A model generated the notes under the pieces. The model worked only from the letters and a program-made list of their open reading frames with translations, made no database searches and was not told the DNA's origin. DNA of 10,411 bases from the NCBI GenBank assembly GCA_022572285.1, contig JACZWF010000036.1, positions 1 to 10,411 of the forward strand. Reading direction: 5' to 3'. Made by a program: the position numbers and the translations under genes. Origin of the DNA: Nitrososphaerota archaeon (lineage in GTDB: Archaea; Thermoproteota; Nitrososphaeria; Nitrososphaerales; UBA57). Every line of letters starts with the position of its first letter. Positions within the stretch are counted from its first letter, which is position 1. Shown piece after piece: positions 6,054 through 10,411 of the stretch.

Positions 6054-6115
6054 AATGGTTTATTGATACTAATTCCAAGGATTATGTCAGCCCTTGTTCG
6101 CTCAGGGATCGTGCG

Positions 6116-6141
6116 TGCTCCTGGATCATTTCCTTGGAGCA
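6116..6141. terminator. Weak hairpin in the convergent gap
   Basis: TGCTCC (6116-6121) and GGAGCA (6136-6141) can pair around a 14-base loop between the SDR gene and the opposing sensor gene. No T-run follows on either strand, so a terminator role is doubtful. Confidence 0.2.
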
Positions 6142-6197
6142 TTCGGTTCCCGAGGTAGTATTTCGAAAACTAGGATCCATACCATTACTTTTCAGGG

Positions 6198-6989
6198 TTA
6201 GGTCATTGAGCAATAGAGAGCATAAGGATTGTCGAAAATTACTTCAGAGTGAGAGCTTATAATACTTCCAACGGCACTTGTGTCGCAAACCGAACTGCTG
6301 TAGATACAGATCGTTGGATATCTGACGTGAAACTTGCCCAGCCCTTCCTCGACCTGTAAGAGAGTTTCTGGAATTCGTTCCTCGAACGCAGTGGCATCGC
6401 CGAGAGCTCTTTCCGGTCTGCCCTCCGAGATGGCGTTGACATAAGATTCTATGTCTGAACCGAGAGGACGAAATTGAAGCATCTGCACAGGAAGAGATCC
6501 ATCGGTGAAGAAGGCTGACAATACCTCATCCTTACTCTTTCCACATGTTGAAAAGTGAACAATATGACGGTTTCCCAAATCCCCTATTCTATCCAATAAT
6601 TCATGTTTCTGAACATCCTCCAAATAAACCTCGAGAGATGTCTTAACTAAAAGACGTTCTAAACCTAATGCCTGGATTATTCTCCCATCAATATCTCTCA
6701 GGATGACTCTTGCTCCCTGGCCAAGAATTCTATGTAGAGCTATGCGGAGGGATGAATAGCTACTCATGAAGTCAGAAACAGGCATCTGAAGAGTTTGATA
6801 CATTCTTGATATCAGGACTTTTTGTGCTGAGGGGCCGAGAAAACCCAACGCCTTTTCGGCGGAATCACGAATCACTTGATCCGTGACCGTATGATATCGT
6901 GAATAGTGAAGATTGTCAATAATATGCCTAGGGATCTCCACGATATCCCCTGAGCAGTTCCCTCTATTAACCAGTTTCTCCAAAATCAC
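6198..6989 (-). CDS. Putative archaeal sensor: NitrOD5-like and MEDS-like domains
   Basis: This 263-residue soluble protein appears to have two domains. Residues about 42-107 resemble the NitrOD5 helical output domain of archaeal regulators: ALGFLGPSAQKVLISRMY, then PVSDF, then LRIALHRILGQGARVI, matching its pattern of a Leu-Gly-x-x-Ala-x-x-x-Leu helix and a closing G-x-GAR/K-x-I helix. Residues about 138-255 resemble the MEDS (DcmR sensory) domain: RHIVHFST (141-148), a helix EVLSAFFTDGSL, GDATAFEERIPETLLQVEEG (197-216) and YPTICIYSSSVCDTSAVGSI (224-243) followed by SSHSEVI. MEDS domains occur in methanogen and methylotroph regulators and are thought to sense small hydrocarbon-derived ligands. 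There is no DNA-binding domain or kinase, so it may act through a partner. The start is GTG at 6989 with no upstream in-frame ATG. Domain names are from motif reading and should be taken as tentative. Confidence 0.65.
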   Translation of the reverse strand: MILEKLVNRGNCSGDIVEIPRHIIDNLHYSRYHTVTDQVIRDSAEKALGFLGPSAQKVLISRMYQTLQMPVSDFMSSYSSLRIALHRILGQGARVILRDIDGRIIQALGLERLLVKTSLEVYLEDVQKHELLDRIGDLGNRHIVHFSTCGKSKDEVLSAFFTDGSLPVQMLQFRPLGSDIESYVNAISEGRPERALGDATAFEERIPETLLQVEEGLGKFHVRYPTICIYSSSVCDTSAVGSIISSHSEVIFDNPYALYCSMT

Positions 6990-7025
6990 CTTAAGTTGAA
7001 ATAGTAGAATTCGAGTCGCATTTTT

Positions 7026-7394
7026 GTGATCGTAGACGGTATCCGTCTGGGCCTTGCATTAATTGGATTCCTGATTGTGGGCGGGATGCTAGTATACTCT
7101 ATCCGTTTACTCGTCGTGACTAGAGGTGGGATCCTCTCCCAAGGCTGGAGGTATATTGCTCTGGGGACGATATCCCTTTCAATCGGCATCGCCTTAAGTG
7201 CAATTAATTCTGCCATTCCGGTGACGATAGTGGCGGTATACACATCAATCGGGTTCATGAATCTGGGCGGGATACTCTTTGTAATTGGTCTTAGATCTGA
7301 GCTAGGTGTATGGAGTCCGCGACGTCTAAAGGATCAGCCGAACGAGCCTATTTTCGTTTATTCTTCGCAAACAAAGCAAGGAAAGAAGGAATAA
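7026..7394 (+). CDS. Three-helix membrane protein, function unknown
   Basis: This 122-residue protein has three predicted helices, at about 6-32, 42-60 and 65-89, separated by very short loops, and a hydrophilic C-terminal tail of about 30 residues (SPRRLKDQPNEPIF and on) likely in the cytoplasm. GIRLGLALIGFLIVGGMLVY begins only a few residues from the start, as in many small archaeal membrane proteins. The start is GTG at 7026, since an in-frame TAG lies at 7005-7007. A weak TATA-like GAAATAGTA (6997-7005) is about 25 bases upstream. Its start region is divergent from the sensor gene (36 bp apart), so they may share regulatory DNA. The last 47 bp overlap the 3' end of the opposing RHH gene. 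I do not recognise the family. Confidence 0.6.
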   Translation: MIVDGIRLGLALIGFLIVGGMLVYSIRLLVVTRGGILSQGWRYIALGTISLSIGIALSAINSAIPVTIVAVYTSIGFMNLGGILFVIGLRSELGVWSPRRLKDQPNEPIFVYSSQTKQGKKE

Positions 7395-8247
7395 GTTTGT
7401 CGTTCTCTGAATACAGCAGAATATTATACATGTCTGCCAATTTTTTCACATTCATCTCAGAGACCTCTCCAACTATAATCCCTCCTATGTTCTTCAGATC
7501 CAGCATCTTGACGAAAAGTCCCATAACATCCCGTTCAGTAGTGAGCCCAGTCTCAGGGAAATCTATCAAAATGATTCTACCTTCTGAATCTTCGATCGTC
7601 CCCCCGACTTGATGATAGACATCCGATTTCCCTCTCATCTTAACTGAAGGTGTAAATTTCAAACCATGCTTCTTGATTTCGTCAACCACTTGCAGTAGTC
7701 TGCCCTTGCTATTCAGATCAATTCGAGTGTCCGCTAAAGTTAGGCTGAGCGAATTTTCAGCCACTTCGATCTTTGGTCTATATCCAGATTGGTTGCTTAA
7801 TGAGTCAAGAACATTAGCGAGCATCTTTGATGCAACCGGCCCAAGCCCATGGCGTAGATGAATGGTTAGTTGGGACCCATTTTCCTTGATTTGAAGCGAT
7901 CCCATGCCGCCATATTTGCATAATAGATCAAGAATATTCAGCCACTTATCAGGACCGGACTCCAGGAATTCCGACATCTCAACTATCTGCTTAGTGATCT
8001 GAATGCGAGAAATCTTTTCGATCTTCTTCTCATCTACTAAGTCAAGAAACTCGATTACCAGATCTCTTGGCACCGATACCAAGCCTAGATTTCGAAAAAA
8101 TTTGTCCCACTCTACATGACGTCTAAGAATTCTAGTAAAGACGTTGTTAAAACTAACGCCCTCGGACTGAGCGTCCTCTTGGATTATTTCATAGAGATCT
8201 TTGGGGATTCGTACCGTGGTTAGCTTTGTTCGTTGTGGGTCTTTCAT
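7348..8247 (-). CDS. Ribbon-helix-helix protein with a nuclease-like C-terminal domain
   Basis: This 299-residue protein begins with a ribbon-helix-helix DNA-binding domain (residues about 8-46): the strand KLTTVRIPKDLYEIIQEDA, the turn EGVSFNN and the helix VFTRILRRHVEW. RHH proteins bind operators as dimers through the beta strand. The middle (50-180) is a mixed region with SVPRDLVIEFLDLVDEKKI and an HLRHGLGPVASKML segment that I associate with archaeal proteins of unknown function. The end (about 205-295) has a pattern like PD-(D/E)xK or Mrr-type folds: a strand-rich GGTIEDSEGRIILIDF (215-230), a helix ERDVMGLFVKMLDL, then GGIIVGEVSEMNVKKLADMY and NILLYSEND. The usual catalytic E/QxK is IDFPE here, so it is probably inactive or not a nuclease. 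The start is ATG 8247, with an in-frame TAG 11 codons upstream. A TATA-like GATTAAAACC (8304 to 8295 on the minus strand) would give a leader of about 24 bases. It may regulate itself or nearby genes. Confidence 0.7.
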   Translation of the reverse strand: MKDPQRTKLTTVRIPKDLYEIIQEDAQSEGVSFNNVFTRILRRHVEWDKFFRNLGLVSVPRDLVIEFLDLVDEKKIEKISRIQITKQIVEMSEFLESGPDKWLNILDLLCKYGGMGSLQIKENGSQLTIHLRHGLGPVASKMLANVLDSLSNQSGYRPKIEVAENSLSLTLADTRIDLNSKGRLLQVVDEIKKHGLKFTPSVKMRGKSDVYHQVGGTIEDSEGRIILIDFPETGLTTERDVMGLFVKMLDLKNIGGIIVGEVSEMNVKKLADMYNILLYSENDKLIPSFLALFAKNKRK

Positions 8248-8408
8248 GTTGAAGCCCCACTACAGATCCAAATGACTAACGAAATCCCACCGACGGTTTT
8301 AATCTAGAACCCCTTTAAGAAGAGTATGGAGACTAGCACCCCGGGGAGATGGGTAGTCCAGTATCAAATCTCATCGAGCCGGTTGGGTAATCTTCTGTAG
8401 TCCAATTG

Positions 8409-8419
8409 GCGCGCGCGCG
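8409..8419. repeat. Alternating C-G tract, 11 bp
   Basis: GCGCGCGCGCG, touching the palindrome CCAATTGG (8402-8409), in the 281-bp gap between the methyltransferase stop and the RHH gene start. The gap also holds a CCCCGGGG palindrome (8339-8346) and a direct repeat GTAGTCCA (8353-8360 and 8397-8404). Confidence 0.9.
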
Positions 8420-8528
8420 GTCTGGTGAAGAAACCATGCTTGGGGGTATTGTGATGTCACTTCGGGAATTACCCGATCAGATCGCTGCATGGAGCAAATC
8501 GATTTTCAAAGTGGCATCCCATAGCTGA

Positions 8529-9314
8529 CTAGACAGTTTCTATTAGCTTCTTCTGCAGGGCTCCATGCTGGTCTAGTCTTTTGGTCGCTAGCTCGCAGTA
8601 TTCTTTGCTTACTTCAATACCGACTCCTTTTCGTCGATTTTGATGACATGCAATCAGAGTTGTACCACTGCCTAAGAATGGATCTAGAACTGCGTCACCA
8701 ACAAAGCTGAATAACTTTATGCACCTCTTGGGCAACTCGATGGGAAAGGGTGCAGGATGACCAATCCTAGATTTACGTTCCCCCCCAAATTCCCAAACAC
8801 CGTTGGTCCATCCGAGGAATTCTTCTCGGGTGATATCCGATCTACCTTTGTGGACTTTTTGCCATTGCTCAGTATACATTACCAAGATCATCTCGACAGG
8901 AGCAATTACATAAGGGGCGGATGCACTCATCCATGATCCCCAAGCTGTACGGCGTGACATACTCTGCTCGTTCCAAATAATAGTGGTATGGTATTTCCAC
9001 CCCACATCTTTGGCAATACTCGTTATGTCAGCATATACGCTCTGTTGACCGCCCTTGTTCTTATCCATGGGGAGGTTGAGGCATAATCTTCCATCAGTCT
9101 TCATAAGAGAGTGGCATTTCTCGAGCCATGCCTTGGTGAACTGCAGGTATTTGGCATATGGAATATTATCATCATAGTCTCCATATTCGATGTCGACGCC
9201 ATATGGCGGTGAGGTAACGATAAGATCTATGCTATTCCGCTCAATCGCAGATGCCTTCAGTATATCATCCATGTAGATTGATAATGAATCCGTTTGTAGG
9301 TAAGGTCTTGACAT
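8529..9314 (-). CDS. Solitary DNA methyltransferase (N4-cytosine/N6-adenine, beta-class type)
   Basis: This 261-residue S-adenosylmethionine-dependent DNA methyltransferase has the catalytic motif first and the cofactor motif last, the beta order. Motif IV is TSPPYGVDI (34-42), where S-P-P-Y favours N4-cytosine methylation, although some such enzymes modify adenine. GHPAPFPIELP (185-195) leads into motif X/I: VLDPFLGSGTTLIAC (209-223), the AdoMet-binding loop, then GVGIEVSKEYCELA. The middle (about 85-180) is the likely target-recognition region, with Trp-rich WGSWMSASAPY (125-135). Length and motifs are complete, so it should be active. No restriction endonuclease gene is adjacent, which suggests an orphan methylase with an epigenetic or replication role, although the nuclease-like RHH protein lies next on the same strand 281 bp away. 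The start is ATG 9314. The target site cannot be read from the sequence. Confidence 0.9.
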   Translation of the reverse strand: MSRPYLQTDSLSIYMDDILKASAIERNSIDLIVTSPPYGVDIEYGDYDDNIPYAKYLQFTKAWLEKCHSLMKTDGRLCLNLPMDKNKGGQQSVYADITSIAKDVGWKYHTTIIWNEQSMSRRTAWGSWMSASAPYVIAPVEMILVMYTEQWQKVHKGRSDITREEFLGWTNGVWEFGGERKSRIGHPAPFPIELPKRCIKLFSFVGDAVLDPFLGSGTTLIACHQNRRKGVGIEVSKEYCELATKRLDQHGALQKKLIETV

Positions 9315-9481
9315 TGCATCACTTGCGAAGTAAAGAGTCTGTATTGGCGAGTCCTGATTCCATTATTGGACATCTGCTCCCTAGATAAGTTCCTCTCGGA
9401 CCCCTTCTTCCGCTTTTAGAGAAATACCTCAACATTCACTCCACTCCCAATGGAAATGGGTATATCTGTTTCTCTTTTATT

Positions 9482-9491
9482 GCGCGCGCGC
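9482..9491. repeat. Alternating C-G tract, 10 bp
   Basis: GCGCGCGCGC directly after a pyrimidine/T-rich stretch (TCTCTTTTATT), about 170 bp upstream of the methyltransferase start. Confidence 0.9.
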
Positions 9492-9602
9492 TAATCTAAA
9501 CAAATGTCGTAGCTGCAAATGCAAACGTTCGCAACTATGTCGGTGGAGCTCGGTAAAGCATTCGCAACGATATGGACTACTCAATCCAATTGCAGAAGCA
9601 TA

Positions 9603-9610
9603 GCGCGCGC
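9603..9610. repeat. Alternating C-G tract, 8 bp
   Basis: GCGCGCGC, the second tract in the same gap, 165 bp before the META gene. This is the only gap with two tracts. Confidence 0.85.
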
Positions 9611-9740
9611 CCTCCCGATGTCTACGAATTCATTGGCTGCGATTGCTGGCACCTCATCTTCCGAGTCCAGCATTTGGTGCACCGGAGAACGCCAACGAAG
9701 CTTTCTCGCTTAGGCCGGAAACAGTTCCCGGCCCAAACTC

Positions 9741-9750
9741 CTTTATTAAT
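9741..9750 (+). promoter_or_regulatory. TATA-like box for the META-domain gene
   Basis: CTTTATTAAT is centred about 29 bases before ATG 9775, fitting a leaderless or nearly leaderless transcript. It also decides the start: a longer open frame from 9643 would have this promoter inside it. Confidence 0.5.
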
Positions 9751-9774
9751 CGTCGTAAGACCGTGGCAAGGGAG

Positions 9775-10296
9775 ATGAAGATGGATCGTAGGATATTGCT
9801 TCTGATCCCAATCATTATTGCTGGTCTGCTTGTTGCATTATTCGTCTACCCGATGGGTGTGAGCCAGGACAGGACTACGCAGGCAGTACAGCTGGCGGCG
9901 GTAGAATGGTCTCTGCAGTCACTTGTATTCAACGGCCGAACTGTCCCGCTCCTTGACGGTTTCGAGATTACTATCCAATTCGATGAGGAGGAGGAGATAG
10001 CAAGCGGCTCGGGAGGTTGCAACAGCTTCTTTGGTGAATATGAGATCAATATTGATTCTGAGGTCTCCGAAGTTGTGGGTGGTGTCGAAGTGCAGGTAGA
10101 GGTCGGTGGCTCTTTCGTTTTGAATAATATGGCTCATACAGAGATAGGTTGTGTTGAGCCAGGTCGTATGGAGCAGGAAGGGGAATTCTTCGCCAGTCTA
10201 AGAGAGGTTACCAGATTCGAGCTGACTACAGACAGCCTGAAGCTATTCAGTCAAGACGAGCCGTCGAGTATTATTTTGAGCTTTGGCAGACAATGA
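9775..10296 (+). CDS. Membrane-anchored META (HslJ/DUF306) domain protein
   Basis: This 173-residue protein has an uncleaved or signal-type N-terminal helix (residues about 7-25, ILLLIPIIIAGLLVALFVY, preceded by MKMDRR), so the rest should face outside the membrane. Residues about 42-171 form one META domain: EWSLQSL (44-50), DGFEITIQFDEEEEIASGSG (61-80), the hallmark GGCNSFFGEY (80-89), then AHTEIGCVEPGRMEQEGEFF (120-139) and a closing strand DSLKLFSQD. Cys82 and Cys126 are the conserved pair and could form a disulfide. In bacteria HslJ-type proteins are linked to heat shock and novobiocin resistance, and META domains to secreted proteins; the biochemical role is unknown. ATG 9775 is chosen because of the TATA box at 9741-9750 and because residues encoded before it show no domain. 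ATG 9781 would also work. It has no operon partner in the window. Confidence 0.85.
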   Translation: MKMDRRILLLIPIIIAGLLVALFVYPMGVSQDRTTQAVQLAAVEWSLQSLVFNGRTVPLLDGFEITIQFDEEEEIASGSGGCNSFFGEYEINIDSEVSEVVGGVEVQVEVGGSFVLNNMAHTEIGCVEPGRMEQEGEFFASLREVTRFELTTDSLKLFSQDEPSSIILSFGRQ

Positions 10297-10302
10297 TAGC
10301 GC

Positions 10303-10323
10303 CAGCAGATTTACCATCTGCTG
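10303..10323 (+). terminator. Hairpin just after the META gene
   Basis: CAGCAGAT (10303-10310) and ATCTGCTG (10316-10323) pair perfectly around a 5-base loop, 6 bp after the stop. No T-run follows immediately, so it may act as a 3'-end stabiliser rather than a terminator. A second weak repeat, AGGCC/GGCCT, lies further on. Confidence 0.4.
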
Positions 10324-10411
10324 TACTAGATCTACTTCCTGATGCTTGGAACAAATCGAACTGTAAGGCCTAATTTCGGGTCGGCCTATTAATCCCCCAA
10401 ATTTAATTTAT

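Larger units (their letters stand above)
9315..9774. other. Gene-free gap of 460 bp with two CG tracts
   Basis: Divergent upstream region of the methyltransferase (-) and the META protein (+). Overlapping plus-strand open frames of about 60 codons here lack domains and promoters, and two cross the second CG tract; I do not accept them. Besides the CG tracts there is a direct repeat TTCGCAAC at 9528-9535 and 9561-9568, spaced 33 bp (three helical turns), and a TATA-like box at 9741-9750. Confidence 0.5.

Noticed and set aside
8339..8420. Possible structured RNA with CCCCGGGG, GAGAT/ATCTC and a GTAGTCCA repeat
   Set aside because: Stems are short and do not form a known RNA; no tRNA, C/D box or SRP signature was found.
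8436..8528. 30-residue plus-strand open frame ending directly against the methyltransferase stop
   Set aside because: Too short, no TATA-like box at the right distance and no recognisable composition; it could be real but cannot be supported.
9643..9774. N-terminal extension of the META protein and overlapping short frames
   Set aside because: A TATA-like box at 9741-9750 lies inside it, and a typical membrane anchor begins only at ATG 9775.
1..10411. CRISPR array, insertion sequence, integrase or phage genes
   Set aside because: No spaced long repeats, transposase motifs or terminal repeats were seen on either strand.

Overview
The window looks archaeal, most likely from the Thaumarchaeota/Nitrososphaeria or a nearby TACK lineage. 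The evidence is a ribose-1,5-bisphosphate isomerase/aIF2B-family protein, TATA-like boxes about 26-29 bp upstream of several start codons with no Shine-Dalgarno sequence (leaderless genes), a ribbon-helix-helix protein and a NitrOD5/MEDS-like sensor of types I associate with archaea, and frequent GTG/TTG starts. No rRNA or tRNA is present, so a finer placement is a guess. No phage, IS element, CRISPR array or tRNA was seen.

Layout: 1-129 is the 3' end of a complex I NuoB gene. It is followed at 217-894 (+) by an unusual fusion: a glycine-cleavage-H-like (lipoyl-type) domain joined to a TusA-like sulfur-carrier domain. The lipoyl lysine is replaced by arginine, and the TusA CPxP motif keeps only its cysteine. 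Two minus-strand membrane genes follow: an ABM-domain protein with two membrane helices (993-1547) and a four-helix protein (1765-2280). A 40-residue single-span protein is at 2633-2755 (+). The R15P isomerase/aIF2B-like gene (3097-4062, +) lies behind an 18-bp perfect palindrome and has serine at the catalytic-cysteine position. A flavin-binding PNPOx-like protein (4197-4649, -) diverges from a small, apparently frameshifted membrane gene (4702-4993). An NADPH-type short-chain dehydrogenase (5085-6053, +) converges on a NitrOD5/MEDS-like sensor (6198-6989, -). A three-helix membrane protein (7026-7394, +) overlaps tail-to-tail with the RHH protein (7348-8247, -). A solitary beta-class DNA methyltransferase (8529-9314, -) and a membrane-anchored META/HslJ protein (9775-10296, +) complete the window.

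The genes look like a mosaic of single-gene units rather than one pathway: orientation changes often and there are no tight operons, except perhaps nuoB with the H-TusA fusion. The most striking non-coding feature is a set of eight pure alternating C-G tracts of 7-11 bp. All lie in gaps between genes, usually one per gap, and none lies inside an accepted gene. The fusion protein beside nuoB and these dispersed tracts are the two observations most worth following.
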